Positions 11,103 to 20,329 of a stretch of DNA of 51,539 nucleotides are shown here, one piece after another (within the stretch, counting starts at the first letter, position 1; every line of letters starts with the position of its first letter). The position numbers were made by a program, and so were the translations under genes. This stretch comes from Brevundimonas sp. AAP58 (GTDB lineage: Bacteria; Pseudomonadota; Alphaproteobacteria; Caulobacterales; Caulobacteraceae), in assembly GCF_001295975.1 (NCBI RefSeq), contig NZ_LJHU01000046.1:1-51539 (forward strand), given 5' to 3'. Below the pieces are notes generated by a model, which saw only the letters and a list, made by a program, of their open reading frames with translations, ran no database searches and was not told the DNA's origin.

Positions 11103-11935
11103 GAGCGCGGATCGCGGCGCTGATCTTCGCGGTCGCAGCCCTGCTCGGGGTAGTCCCGGCCTCGGCCCAGACGCCAGAGCCGACGCCCATCGTCATCGGC
11201 CAGTCCTACGCCCTGCCGTCGGCCGTCATGGGCCAGCCGCGCGAGATCAATGTCTGGCTGCCGCCCGGCCACGGCGAGGACGGCCGTCGCTATCCGGTGC
11301 TCTATGTGCTGGACGGCGGTCAGGCCCAGGACTTTCACCACATCAGCGGCCTGGCCCAGCTGGGCACCGTCAACGGCTCGACCCGCGATGTCATCGTCGT
11401 CGGCGTGGCATCGGTGGATCGCAGGAACGAGCTGGCCCTGCGCTCGTCCAACCCCGACCTGATCGCGCAGTATCCGACGCAAGGGCACTCCGCCCGCTTC
11501 CGCCGCTTCCTGGCCGAAGAGGTCATTCCCTTCGTGGAGACGGCCTTCGCCACCGACGACACGTCGGTCCTGATGGGCGAGTCGCTCGCCGGCCTGTTCG
11601 TGGTCGAGACCGCGCTGAAGGCCCCCGCCCTGTTCGACGCCTACGTCGCCATCAGCCCCAGCCTGTGGTGGGACGACGGGGAACTGGCCGGTCAGGCCGC
11701 GACCCTGCTGGCCGCCCATCCGCCGGGTCCGCGCACCCTCATGCTCAGCATCGCCGACGAGGGCGGGGAGATGCAGGCGGCGATGGATGTGCTGGTCGCG
11801 GCGCTTCGGTCCTCGGCCCCCGCCGACATGACCTGGACCTACGATCCTCGCCCGGACGAGAGCCACGCGACCATCTATCACGGCGCGGCGCTGGACGCCT
11901 TTCGCGCCCTGTTTCCCTATCCGTCCGAGCCCTGA
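11099..11935 (+). CDS. Secreted alpha/beta-hydrolase, putative esterase (IroE/esterase D type)
   Basis: 278 aa, TTG start overlapping the tkt stop. A Sec signal ends at PASAQ. The fold follows with [21 protein letters not shown], and the nucleophile elbow GESLAG (Ser162), with a His in [10 protein letters not shown] near the C-terminus. It belongs to the putative-esterase family (PF00756), which includes siderophore esterases and S-formylglutathione hydrolases. No siderophore genes are nearby, so the substrate is unknown. It is likely expressed from the tkt transcript. Confidence 0.9.
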   Translation: MRARIAALIFAVAALLGVVPASAQTPEPTPIVIGQSYALPSAVMGQPREINVWLPPGHGEDGRRYPVLYVLDGGQAQDFHHISGLAQLGTVNGSTRDVIVVGVASVDRRNELALRSSNPDLIAQYPTQGHSARFRRFLAEEVIPFVETAFATDDTSVLMGESLAGLFVVETALKAPALFDAYVAISPSLWWDDGELAGQAATLLAAHPPGPRTLMLSIADEGGEMQAAMDVLVAALRSSAPADMTWTYDPRPDESHATIYHGAALDAFRALFPYPSEP

Positions 11936-12015
11936 ACGCCCGCGCCGTTGGAGGTCGCCTCTGGCGAAACGACGTCTGGCGAGGCACTCTCTCGGCATCA
12001 CCGGGGGAGATCGAA

Positions 12016-12816
12016 ATGACCAGAGTGAACGCATGTATTGCGATGGCCGGTTCGGCCGCCGCCCTGTTGCTGGCCGCCTGCTCGCAAACCGAGGGCGAAG
12101 CCAAGGCTGACGGCGAAGCCGCCGCTGCTGCTGCCGGTGGCGACGTCGCCTTCGAGACGCGGCCCGACATCCGCGAGGGCGTTCAGGCCCTGCCCCGCCT
12201 GACGGGCGACACGCCGGCGATCGCCGCGATCAACGCCGACCTCGACCGAATCGACGCCGACACCGCCGGATGCGACGGCCCCGGGACCTTCACGCGCACC
12301 GCCACCCTGCCGATGACCGGTCCGGGCTTCTTCACCGTCATGCTGAGCGACGAACTCTTCTGCGAGGGAACCGCCCGACCCAGCATCGGCTTCACCGCCA
12401 TCACCTACGACCTGTCCACGGGACAGCGCGTGGACTGGAGCACGGCGGCCTCAGGCCTGCGCGCCACACGCTCCAGCGCCGAGGGCATGCCGGCCAGCTA
12501 CGAGCCCACCCTGACATCGGAAAATCTGGCGGAATGGTATGCGCGCGAGATGCTGGCTTCGACGAACGCCGACTGGCTGGAACAATGCCGCGACCGCTTC
12601 ACCGAGGAGATGCTGGCCGACGACGGCTTCAAGATCTGGCTGGACGCGCGAACCGGAGGCCTCGCGGTCTCCGCCGACTTCCCCCACGTCGTCATGGCGT
12701 GCGCCGAGACCGCGACGATGACCGAGGAAGAAATGCGCCGCTTCGGCGTGACGCCCGCCGTTATCGAGGCCGTGACCACCGCCCGGACGGCAGGAAACTT
12801 CGCGCCCAAGGGCTAG
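12016..12816 (+). CDS. Lipoprotein of unknown function
   Basis: 266 aa from the ATG at 12016, preceded by the purine-rich GGGGGAGA. The frame is open farther upstream but that part overlaps the esterase. Lipobox LAAC gives Cys22, followed by an Ala/Glu/Gly linker. The core (GFTAITYDLSTGQRVDW, then a Cys-containing helix) loosely recalls DUF3298-type extracytoplasmic domains, where a beta-sheet ends in a phrase like 'tG..v.l', but I cannot assign it firmly. It sits alone between the esterase and purT. Confidence 0.8.
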   Translation: MTRVNACIAMAGSAAALLLAACSQTEGEAKADGEAAAAAAGGDVAFETRPDIREGVQALPRLTGDTPAIAAINADLDRIDADTAGCDGPGTFTRTATLPMTGPGFFTVMLSDELFCEGTARPSIGFTAITYDLSTGQRVDWSTAASGLRATRSSAEGMPASYEPTLTSENLAEWYAREMLASTNADWLEQCRDRFTEEMLADDGFKIWLDARTGGLAVSADFPHVVMACAETATMTEEEMRRFGVTPAVIEAVTTARTAGNFAPKG

Positions 12817-12866
12817 GCCGCGCCTTTTCGGATGCGGATCGAGACGGGGGATTGTAGGTCGAGGCG

Positions 12867-14069
12867 ATGACCCAGTCTCCCCGTCTCGGCACGCCCCTGT
12901 CGCCCACCGCCGTCCGCGTCATGCTGCTGGGCGGCGGCGAGCTCGGCAAGGAGGTCGTGATCGAGCTCCAGCGGCTGGGCGTGGAGACCGTCGTCGTCGA
13001 TCGCTACGCCGACGCGCCCGCCATGCAGGTCGCGCACCGGTCGCACGTCGTGACCATGACGGACGCCGCCGCGCTCCGGGCCGTCATCGCCGCCGAGCGG
13101 CCCCATCTGATCGTGCCGGAGATCGAGGCCATCGCCACGGAAGTCCTGGTCGAGGTCGAGGCCACCGGGACCACCGTCATTCCGACAGCGCGCGCGACCC
13201 AGCTGACCATGAACCGCGAGGGAATCCGGCGGCTGGCCGCCGAAGAACTGGGCCTGCCGACCAGCCCCTATGCCTTCGCAGGCTCAGCCGCCGAACTGGC
13301 CGAGGCGGCGCACCGCATCGGCCTGCCGGTCTTCATCAAGCCGGTGATGTCCTCCTCCGGCAAGGGCCAGTCGATGATCGACGCGCTGGAGGACGCTGGC
13401 AACGCCTGGGCCTATGCCCAATCCGCAGGGCGGGTCGAGACGGCGCGCGTCATCGTGGAGGGCCGCATCGACTTCGACTTCGAGATCACCCTGCTGACCG
13501 TGCGGTCGCTGCGGGACGGTCAGATCATCACCGACTTCTGCGCGCCCATCGGCCACCGTCAGGTCCGGGGCGACTATGTCGAGAGCTGGCAGCCCCAGCC
13601 CATGACCCCGGCTGCCCTGGCTTCGGCCCAGGACATCGCCAGCCAGGTGACGGGCGCGCTCGGAGGCCTCGGCGTCTTCGGCGTGGAGCTGTTCGTGAAG
13701 GGCGATCAGGTCTGGTTTTCGGAGGTCTCGCCCCGCCCGCATGACACCGGCCTTGTGACACTGGCCACCCAGACCATGAGCGAGTTCGCACTGCACGCCC
13801 GCGCGATCCTCGGCCTGCCCGTCGACGTCAGCCAGCGCGAGATTGGAGCCAGCGCCGTGATCTATGGCGGCATGGAAGCGGCGGGAATCGCCTTCGAGGG
13901 CGTCGCCGAGGCTTTGTCGGTCCCGACCGCAGACCTCCGTCTGTTCGGCAAGCCCGAGGCGTTCGAGCGTCGCCGCATGGGCGTGGCCACGGCTCGCGGT
14001 GCTTCGGTGGAAGAAGCCCGCGAACGGGCGCGCGAGGCGGCCGGCAGGGTCCAAGCTGTTCGCGGCTGA
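12867..14069 (+). CDS. purT: Formate-dependent GAR transformylase PurT
   Basis: 400 aa. It makes formyl-GAR from GAR, formate and ATP, bypassing the folate-dependent PurN. ATP-grasp hallmarks are present: [21 protein letters not shown], the PEIEAIAT segment, MSSSGKGQS for nucleotide binding, and [17 protein letters not shown]. With purL in the same window it gives two of the purine steps, though they are 8.6 kb apart and not in one operon. A repeat element lies between its end and the convergent S41 gene. Confidence 0.97.
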   Translation: MTQSPRLGTPLSPTAVRVMLLGGGELGKEVVIELQRLGVETVVVDRYADAPAMQVAHRSHVVTMTDAAALRAVIAAERPHLIVPEIEAIATEVLVEVEATGTTVIPTARATQLTMNREGIRRLAAEELGLPTSPYAFAGSAAELAEAAHRIGLPVFIKPVMSSSGKGQSMIDALEDAGNAWAYAQSAGRVETARVIVEGRIDFDFEITLLTVRSLRDGQIITDFCAPIGHRQVRGDYVESWQPQPMTPAALASAQDIASQVTGALGGLGVFGVELFVKGDQVWFSEVSPRPHDTGLVTLATQTMSEFALHARAILGLPVDVSQREIGASAVIYGGMEAAGIAFEGVAEALSVPTADLRLFGKPEAFERRRMGVATARGASVEEARERAREAAGRVQAVRG

Positions 14070-14078
14070 TCCAAGTCC

Positions 14079-14207
14079 CCGCTCATCCCGGCGAAAGCCG
14101 GGACCCAGTCCTTTTGCCAGGTACGGTGCACGGGTCAACGGTCAGAGGCCAGGAGGCGAGTGTCGTCGCCCAAAACACTGGGTCCCGGCTCTCGCCGGGA
14201 TGAGCGG
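14079..14207. repeat. REPIN-like twin-hairpin repeat, copy 2
   Basis: Arms CCGCTCATCCCGGC... and its complement flank a 67-nt spacer (14110-14176). The arm hairpins are CCCGGC-GAAA-GCCGGG on the left and, read on the opposite strand, CCCGGC-GAGA-GCCGGG on the right. Compared with copies 1 and 3 a C-G pair is swapped on both sides of the stem, so pairing is kept. It lies between the convergent purT and S41 genes, where it could also stop transcription from both sides. Confidence 0.85.
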
Positions 14208-14220
14208 AAGGGGAAGGGCT

Positions 14221-15522
14221 CTAAAGCCCCTGCGCTATCGCCAACGTCGGCGCACCGGCAGCGGCTGCTCGGGCCAGTTCCTGCCGGTTCAGCGCCTCGA
14301 GCGCTGCGTCCAGCACCGGATCGCGGCCAGCGCGGCGATCCTCGACCGTGCGGGCCACCACGACGTCGGGGGCCACCCCCCGTTTCTCCAAACGCACCCC
14401 GCCTGAGGTGATGTAGTCGGCCCGGCTAAGCGTCAGCCGCCCGCCATCCGGCAAGACCGTGTCCTGAGAGATCAGCACCGACCCCGCCGTGTGCTCCCCC
14501 ACCACCAGCGCCCGCCCGGCCTCCTGCAGGGCAGCAGGGGTCAGTTCGGCGGCGCTGCGGCTGGCGCTGTCGACCAGCACGGCCACATCGTGCGGGGCCG
14601 GTTCGCGGAGGTCGCCGCAGCCCGGCATGATCGTCAGCGTCACCGGGCGCCCATTGCGCGCCACACGGGTCGCCCAGGGCTGGCGGGCAGGCAGAAAGCA
14701 GGACAACGCCGCATCGGCCTCCAGGAGGAGCCCGCCCGGATTGCCCCGCAGATCAATGACCACGTCGGTCTCCACGGGGACGGCGGCGAGCTGTTCTCCC
14801 AGCCAGCGCCCGAGGCCTGCCTCGAACCCGTCCACCCTCAAGACAACGGCCCCCGCCCGGGACGTGTCGACCGTGAACGGCGGCAAGGGGTCCATCTCAC
14901 GCGGGACCAGGGTCACCGTCCGCGTCTGGCCCGCCTCATCCAGGAAGGTGAGCAGGGTCGGTCGCCCGGCCTCAACGTCGAAATCCACGCCCCACGACTG
15001 GCCATCCACGGTCTGAAGCACCCAGCCGACCTCGATCCCGGCCTCCTCGGCGGGCGAACCGGGGCGAACCGCGTCGATACGCCAGGCGTCGGCGTCCAGC
15101 CGCGCCAGCATCACCCCCATCACGGCACGACGTGTCCGCGCCTGATCCTGACGACGCGCCTGGGCCGGCGAGATCGCTCCCGCGTGATCGTCGTCGAGCA
15201 GGTCGAGCATCTCGCCGAGCGCGCGATACAGAGCCCTGTCATCCGCAGCCGCGAGGGCCTGGGGCCGATAGGTCTCGCGCGCGGCGCGCCAATCCACACC
15301 GTGCAGGTTGGGATCGTAGTAGCGCCGCCGAACGGTGTCCCAGACGGTGTCGAACACCCGGGCGTTCATCCGCGTCCGCTCGCGGTCGGGTGACACGACG
15401 ACCTGGGCCGCGGACGCTTGGGGTTCCCGCGCCGAAACCGGTGCCGCAAATACGACGAGCAACATCGCCGCCGCCGCGGCGGACAGGGTGTGCTTGACGA
15501 AAGGGCCGGCGGGGAGGCTCAT
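14221..15522 (-). CDS. S41-family peptidase (C-terminal-processing-like) with PDZ domain
   Basis: 433 aa with a hydrophobic signal (AAAAAMLLVVFAAPVSA). An N-terminal helical part is followed by a PDZ domain (IDAVRPGSPAEEAGIEVG) and the S41 core with VIDLRGNPGGLL and VDSASRSAAELTPAAL, where the Ser before AAEL aligns with the catalytic serine. The usual general-base lysine in the later T-F-G-K-G segment is not there: the equivalent stretch reads GEHTAGSVL. The protein may use the variant mechanism of related S41 subfamilies or be inactive. It should act in the periplasm. Confidence 0.88.
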   Translation of the reverse strand: MSLPAGPFVKHTLSAAAAAMLLVVFAAPVSAREPQASAAQVVVSPDRERTRMNARVFDTVWDTVRRRYYDPNLHGVDWRAARETYRPQALAAADDRALYRALGEMLDLLDDDHAGAISPAQARRQDQARTRRAVMGVMLARLDADAWRIDAVRPGSPAEEAGIEVGWVLQTVDGQSWGVDFDVEAGRPTLLTFLDEAGQTRTVTLVPREMDPLPPFTVDTSRAGAVVLRVDGFEAGLGRWLGEQLAAVPVETDVVIDLRGNPGGLLLEADAALSCFLPARQPWATRVARNGRPVTLTIMPGCGDLREPAPHDVAVLVDSASRSAAELTPAALQEAGRALVVGEHTAGSVLISQDTVLPDGGRLTLSRADYITSGGVRLEKRGVAPDVVVARTVEDRRAGRDPVLDAALEALNRQELARAAAAGAPTLAIAQGL

Positions 15523-15605
15523 CCCCGCCAGCCTAGAACGCGACGATCTCGTTACTCAAGTCACGAAACCGATGCGCGGCTGTCGCGCGTGTTTCAGATC
15601 ACCGG

Positions 15606-16232
15606 TCAGTCCCCGCGACCCGATCCCGGACGTTCCCCGTCGCCGAGCGCTCCGTCGCGGTCCACGTCCATGCGCTGGAAGGCCTCGCGCAGCGGAGCCA
15701 GGAACTCGTCCTCGGTGACCCGCCCGTCGCCATTGGCGTCCATGTCACCATGGCCGTCCGGCCCGCCGAAGCGTCGGATTTCGACGCGGCGCTCGCCCGG
15801 TCCATTCCATTCCATGTCGCCGCCGGGCCCACCCCGGCGCATGACGAAGACCTCGCGGTCGCCGCCGCCCGGCCCGCCGTGGAACATCATGACGTCCCCT
15901 GGTCCGTGACCAGGGCCATGGCCGCCGCGACGCAGGGTGAAGGTGGAGACCCCGTCGCGGCTCTCGGCGTCTCCATGCCCGGAGCTCAGTTCCTCGGTCG
16001 ACAGACGCCCGTCGTTGTTCGCATCCATGCGGTCGAAGGCGGTCGACAGGGGGGCGGTGAATTCCTCGCGGGTGACGAAGCCGTCCTGATCGGCATCGAG
16101 TCGACCCGGGCCATGGGGTCCGCCCATGGTGACGATCCGGACCTCGGAACGGGTCTCGACACGCGGCTCTGCGTCCTGGCCAACAGGCATGGCGGCGAGC
16201 GCCGCGATCAGGGCGATGGTGGAAATCGACAT
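15606..16232 (-). CDS. Exported protein with four EF-hand calcium motifs
   Basis: 208 aa from the ATG at 16232, which has AGGAGA 6 nt upstream; longer in-frame starts lack an RBS. A short signal-like N-terminus (MSISTIALIAALAAMPVG) precedes four canonical EF loops of the D-x-D/N-x-D-G type: DADQDGFVTREEF (about residue 46), DANNDGRLSTEEL (70), DANGDGRVTEDEF (165) and DVDRDGALGDGE (189). The two pairs are separated by a Gly/His/Met-rich stretch. It probably binds calcium in the periplasm. It is divergent from a response regulator gene, with 127 bp between. Confidence 0.87.
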   Translation of the reverse strand: MSISTIALIAALAAMPVGQDAEPRVETRSEVRIVTMGGPHGPGRLDADQDGFVTREEFTAPLSTAFDRMDANNDGRLSTEELSSGHGDAESRDGVSTFTLRRGGHGPGHGPGDVMMFHGGPGGGDREVFVMRRGGPGGDMEWNGPGERRVEIRRFGGPDGHGDMDANGDGRVTEDEFLAPLREAFQRMDVDRDGALGDGERPGSGRGD

Positions 16233-16289
16233 GAGGTCTCCTCGACGTTCTTGATTCCCCCTTTGGACCACGCCCGCCTTGCCGACGTG

Positions 16290-16324
16290 TTTCAACCTGA
16301 CCAGCGATTGTTTCATGACTGAAA
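16290..16324. promoter_or_regulatory. Candidate response-regulator operator
   Basis: TTTCA occurs at 16290-16294 and again at 16311-16315, exactly 21 bp (two helical turns) apart. The second copy also forms an inverted repeat TTTCA-TGAC-TGAAA (16311-16324). It lies between the EF-hand gene and the OmpR-type regulator, where an autoregulatory site is expected. Function is inferred. Confidence 0.35.
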
Positions 16325-16359
16325 TGACGCTGCGGTCTTCGCCAAGGCATAAAGGGTCT

Positions 16360-17070
16360 ATGATCGAGCCGTCCGCCCGCATCCTCGTCGTCGACGACGA
16401 CCCCGGCATCCGCGAAGTGCTGTGCGACTACCTGAGCCACCACGGCTATGTCGCCGTCGGCGCGGCCTCGGCCGACGACATGGACCGGGAACTCTCCGCC
16501 CGCCCGGTCGACCTGATCGTGCTCGATCTCATGATGCCGGGCGAGGACGGCCTGTCGGTCGTGCGGCGGCTGGGCGGAACGCCGCCCGTCGTCATGCTGT
16601 CGGCCATGGGAGAGGACACCGACCGCATCGTGGGGCTGGAGCTGGGGGCCGACGACTATCTGGCCAAGCCCTGCAATCCGCGCGAACTCCTGGCCCGGGT
16701 CCGCGCCGTGCTGCGCCGTCCGCGCGAGGACGAGGCTCCGGCGGGCGCCGCGCTCGACTTCGACGGCTGGCGACTGGATCTGGTGCGGCGCGAGCTGCGT
16801 CGACCCGACGGCCAGGCCGTGACGTTGTCGGCCGGCGAGTTCGGTCTGTTGCGCGCCTTCGCTGAGCGACCCGGCCGCATTCTGACCCGCGACCAGCTGC
16901 TGGAAGCCGCGCGTGGCTCCGACGCCGACGTCTTCGACCGCGCCATGGACGTCCAGATCAGCCGCCTGAGGAAGAAGCTCGACGACGGCTCGGGTCGGGA
17001 ACTGATCGCCACGGTGCGCGGCGAGGGGTATCGCTTCGACGCCCGCGTCAAGAAGGGGGTCGTCCGCTGA
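16360..17070 (+). CDS. OmpR-family response regulator
   Basis: 236 aa from the ATG at 16360. The receiver domain has the acidic pair at residues 12-14 (VVDDDPG), the phosphoacceptor Asp56 in VLDLMMPG, and Lys in YLAKPCNPRELLARV. The C-terminal winged-helix domain ends in VRGEGYRFDARV, typical for OmpR/PhoB. An in-frame ATG at 16315 is possible but lies on the candidate operator. The stop and the next start share a base (TGATG), coupling it to the kinase. It is likely to control itself and possibly the divergent EF-hand gene. Confidence 0.93.
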   Translation: MIEPSARILVVDDDPGIREVLCDYLSHHGYVAVGAASADDMDRELSARPVDLIVLDLMMPGEDGLSVVRRLGGTPPVVMLSAMGEDTDRIVGLELGADDYLAKPCNPRELLARVRAVLRRPREDEAPAGAALDFDGWRLDLVRRELRRPDGQAVTLSAGEFGLLRAFAERPGRILTRDQLLEAARGSDADVFDRAMDVQISRLRKKLDDGSGRELIATVRGEGYRFDARVKKGVVR

Positions 17071-18614
17071 TGCGCCCCCTGGGATCCATGTCGGTGCTGG
17101 TCCAGGTGGCGCTGCTGGCTGTGTTCGCGGTCGTGGCGTCGCAGATTGTGGCCTTCGTCGTGGTCCTGACCGCCCCGCCGCCCCGCCCGGCGGGCTTCAA
17201 TGTCGCCGCCGCCGCCGAAGCCCTGGCGGGTCGTCCGGCCGAGACCGCCGATGGCCGCGATCTGGTGCGGCGCCTGTCGCGCGACGCCCCGGAAGCGCCC
17301 AACACCGCCACGCCGATAGAGCGTGTGATCGCCGCCGCCATCGCCGAGCGCATGGGCCTGCCCGGCGACGCCGTCCGGGTCACCCTGGACCGGGAGGGGC
17401 CACCGCGCACTCTCATGTTCGAGCGCGAGCGACCGCCGCCGGTCGGCCCTCCGCGGGTCGAGGCCGATGCTCCGGCCGTCGTCGCCCGCTCGACCGAGAG
17501 CTTCGTCTTCACGCACCGGTCCGAGGTCACCAACCGTCCGCCCGAGGCGATCATGGCCCATGTCGAGGCCCTGATGGCGCGGCGGCGCGCCGAAGACGCA
17601 ACCACGCCGTCCGACACCGTCCAGATCATCACCAGTGGCGACCGCCAGACCCGCTTCAGCGTCACCGCCGACCGCTTGACCTTCGCGCCCTTTTCGGCTT
17701 CGGCCCGTCTGTCCGACGGCCGCTGGGCCACCGTCGAGCCGCCGCGCGGCTGGATCGACCCGTGGCAGGCGCGGCTGCTCATCGCGCTGGGCATCACCGC
17801 CCTGATCCTGGCGCCCGTCGTCTGGCTGATGGCGCGCCGCCTGACCCGGCCCATCCGCGTCTTCGCCGAGGCCGCCGAGCGTCTGGGTGCCGACCCCGAC
17901 GCCGAGCCCCTGACCCCGTCCGGTCCATCGGAGGTCCGCACCGCCATCTCGGCCTTCAACGACATGCAGGCCTCGATCCGCCAGCACATGCGCCAGCGGA
18001 CCCAGACCATCGCCGCCATCGCCCACGACCTGCGCACGCCCCTGACCCGCCTGCGCTTTCGCGCCGAACAGGCCCCAGAGGCTCTGCGCGACCGCATGGC
18101 CACCGATGTCGAGGAAATGGACGCCCTGATCGGTCAGGCCATGGCCTTCGTGCGCGGCGAGCAGCAGGCCGAGCGCCATGAACCGCTGGACCTCGCCATC
18201 CTTGCCGCTGACTGCGTCCTGGGCTTCGCGGAAACGGGAGCCGCCGTCCGCTTTTCCGGCGACGCAGCCCTGCCTGTCCTCGGCGATCCGGCAGGACTGC
18301 GCCGGGCGCTGGCCAATCTGATCGACAATGCCCTCAAGTTCGCTGGAGAGACACAGGTGAACGCTACCCGATCAGACGGGCAGGCGATCATAACCGTGGC
18401 GGATCGTGGCCCCGGTCTATCGGACGCAGAGCTCGAAGCCGCCTTTGAACCCTTCCAGCGCGGCGAACGCTCACGAAGCCGCCAGACGGGAGGTGCCGGG
18501 CTGGGACTGACCGTGGCGCGGCAGGCCGCACGCGCGGCAGGCGGAGATGTGACCTTGGCGAACCGGCCAGGGGGCGGTCTGGTGGCCCGGCTGAGCCTGC
18601 CATTGCGAACCTAG
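17070..18614 (+). CDS. Sensor histidine kinase partner
   Basis: 514 aa. Two membrane segments (near residues 7-32 and 232-254) bracket a periplasmic domain of about 200 residues with no recognisable fold. HAMP follows (RRLTRPIRVFAEAAERLG), then HisKA with the phospho-His319 in AIAHDLRTPLTR, then HATPase_c with NLIDNALKF, DRGPGLS and GAGLGLTVARQ. It resembles EnvZ-type kinases. It is coupled to the regulator gene before it. The signal is unknown; the divergent calcium-binding gene is the only contextual hint. Confidence 0.93.
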   Translation: MRPLGSMSVLVQVALLAVFAVVASQIVAFVVVLTAPPPRPAGFNVAAAAEALAGRPAETADGRDLVRRLSRDAPEAPNTATPIERVIAAAIAERMGLPGDAVRVTLDREGPPRTLMFERERPPPVGPPRVEADAPAVVARSTESFVFTHRSEVTNRPPEAIMAHVEALMARRRAEDATTPSDTVQIITSGDRQTRFSVTADRLTFAPFSASARLSDGRWATVEPPRGWIDPWQARLLIALGITALILAPVVWLMARRLTRPIRVFAEAAERLGADPDAEPLTPSGPSEVRTAISAFNDMQASIRQHMRQRTQTIAAIAHDLRTPLTRLRFRAEQAPEALRDRMATDVEEMDALIGQAMAFVRGEQQAERHEPLDLAILAADCVLGFAETGAAVRFSGDAALPVLGDPAGLRRALANLIDNALKFAGETQVNATRSDGQAIITVADRGPGLSDAELEAAFEPFQRGERSRSRQTGGAGLGLTVARQAARAAGGDVTLANRPGGGLVARLSLPLRT

Positions 18615-18615
18615 T

Positions 18616-19152
18616 TCATGCGATCCGGCGGCCATCCACCGCGGCCAAGGCCAACGCTGGCCGGTTGGAAACGCCGACTCCCATGGATACCCGCGCCGTC
18701 AGCGGACCGATAGGCTCGCGCAACCGTTCCTGCTTCAAGACAGGCTGATAGAGACCTATGAGCCGGTCGGTTCGCCCATCTGACGTTCTCAGGGGCGCAA
18801 TGACGATCTCCAACAGGCCACGCAACGGGTCGGCCTCAGCGACCATCACGACCGGTCGCGCCTCTCGAACCGCCTGACCTAAGGCTGCGTGAACCAGGGC
18901 GTGGCTGTCCGGCGCCCATAGGTCCAGCATGGCGACCCCTGCCATCCGCCGCCCGTGCAGCGCTTCGATCCATGCGCCGGCCAGGCGGAATGTCGCGCCC
19001 CGCGCCGTGCGATCGGCGCTGAAGAGTTGCGGCACCAGGGATCCGAAACGCATCGGCTCCAGATCGGCGCGCGCGGGCAATCCGCCCACTCTTGGCAGAG
19101 CGACCCAGCGCTCGATCAGGGTCTGCGTGCCGCTATGGAACACCTGGCGCAC
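18616..19152 (-). CDS. PAS-domain protein (PAS_5 type)
   Basis: About 178 aa from a GTG at 19152; an in-frame ATG at 19251 would give 211 aa, but the added residues are low-complexity and have no RBS, so the start is uncertain. The conserved part begins FHSGTQTLIERWVALPRVGGLPARAD, then LVPQLFSAD and LAGAWIEALHGR, matching the alphaproteobacterial PAS_5 family. These are small single-domain proteins with unknown ligand and output. It is convergent with the histidine kinase gene (1 bp gap). Confidence 0.8.
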   Translation of the reverse strand: MRQVFHSGTQTLIERWVALPRVGGLPARADLEPMRFGSLVPQLFSADRTARGATFRLAGAWIEALHGRRMAGVAMLDLWAPDSHALVHAALGQAVREARPVVMVAEADPLRGLLEIVIAPLRTSDGRTDRLIGLYQPVLKQERLREPIGPLTARVSMGVGVSNRPALALAAVDGRRIA

Positions 19153-19287
19153 CTCCGCGCCGGTCCGCGCAAGCCTCGCGCCGCATCGTGAATCGCTCGG
19201 AAACGGAAACGAAAGACCTTTGCCGCCAGATGTCAGGCTGGATCGGCCCATGCGCGGGCCGCGTGATGCTTTTCGGGAGCCCAGCCC

Positions 19288-20184
19288 ATGCGGGTGCGGA
19301 TCAAGACATGGCTGCCGGCCGCATTGGGGGCCATCGCCTTCCTCGGCCTGGCCGGAGCCGCCTCGGCCCAGTGCGCGTCTGGATGCCAGCCACCACCTCC
19401 GCCCCCATCTTGCTGCCAACCGCCCCCGCCGCCTCCCCCGCCGCCACCGCCGCCGGGTTGCTGCGACCATCCCGACGGTCCGGACTATCCCGACGAGGAC
19501 GGCGGCGATGTCAACGTGAACGTGAACGTCAACGTCAATGCGAACGCCAATGCCTCAGCGGCGGCCAGGGCCGGCATCAATGCCCGCGTCGGGGGCTACG
19601 GCAATCTGCGCCAGGGCGGTGGCGGTTCGGCCTATGTGAGCGTCGAACAACCCTATCCCACCGTCATCCAGGGCCTGACGGTCGAGGCCGGGGCCGTCGC
19701 CCGCATCGTGCGCGTGCCTTACGAGGCCCGCCGTCGCTGGGAAAAGCGCGTCGTCATCCAGGCCTTCTGCATCGACGACCGCGGGAGCCCACACCCCGCC
19801 TCTCAGGTCATCCCTGACCGCGACATCCACGACGGCTACGAAGGCGAGCTCTATCGCTGCATCGCCGGCACGCGCCTGCAGATCACCTGGGCCGAGTGGT
19901 TCGGCCACGTGTCCTTCGACAGGGGCGAGAGCTTCTATTGCCAGAAGGGCGAGGCCCTGTGGCGCGACCGCATGGGCTCGCTGACCTGCCGACCCCAGAC
20001 ACCCCAGCGGGAGTGCAACGAGCGCTCCCTGCTGCGCCGCTACGGTGCCGGCGTGAAGGTCGTCACCTGGGTCCGCGAGGAAATCTACACCGAGTACCGC
20101 GAGGAAACCATCATGGAACAGGGCGCGGCCATCACCGGGGCCAGCCTGATGCTGGATGGTGGCGTCGGCGGTCGGGTGTTCTAG
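19288..20184 (+). CDS. Secreted proline- and cysteine-rich protein with Asn-Val repeat
   Basis: 298 aa with a Sec signal ending AASA-Q (cleavage near residue 27). The mature N-terminus has Cys pairs separated by polyproline: C29, C33, six Pro, C42-C43, twelve Pro, C58-C59. Then comes an acidic stretch and a strict alternation of Asn with Val and later Ala (residues 75-89). The C-terminal 190 residues look globular, with five or more Cys (FCIDD, YRCIAG, FYCQKG, LTCRP, RECNE). I recognise no family. It is probably disulfide-bonded in the periplasm or at the cell surface. An intrinsic terminator follows. Confidence 0.85.
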   Translation: MRVRIKTWLPAALGAIAFLGLAGAASAQCASGCQPPPPPPSCCQPPPPPPPPPPPPGCCDHPDGPDYPDEDGGDVNVNVNVNVNANANASAAARAGINARVGGYGNLRQGGGGSAYVSVEQPYPTVIQGLTVEAGAVARIVRVPYEARRRWEKRVVIQAFCIDDRGSPHPASQVIPDRDIHDGYEGELYRCIAGTRLQITWAEWFGHVSFDRGESFYCQKGEALWRDRMGSLTCRPQTPQRECNERSLLRRYGAGVKVVTWVREEIYTEYREETIMEQGAAITGASLMLDGGVGGRVF

Positions 20185-20292
20185 CGCGGCGTCCAGAAAG
20201 CTGAATGGCGCACAACGGGCCGTTCAGCCTGCCAAAAGCGCCGCTCCCCTAGATGGAGACCGTCGGTCATCGCCGGCGATCCTGAGTAGACT

Positions 20293-20325
20293 TGGCCCCG
20301 GGGCATTCGCTCCGGGGCCATTTTT
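20293..20325 (+). terminator. Intrinsic terminator after the proline/cysteine-rich protein gene
   Basis: Stem TGGCCCCGG/CCGGGGCCA with a 10-nt loop, followed by five T. It is oriented for the plus strand only; the opposite strand lacks a T tract, so it does not serve the convergent peptidase gene ending at 20330. Confidence 0.85.
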
Positions 20326-20329
20326 CCGT

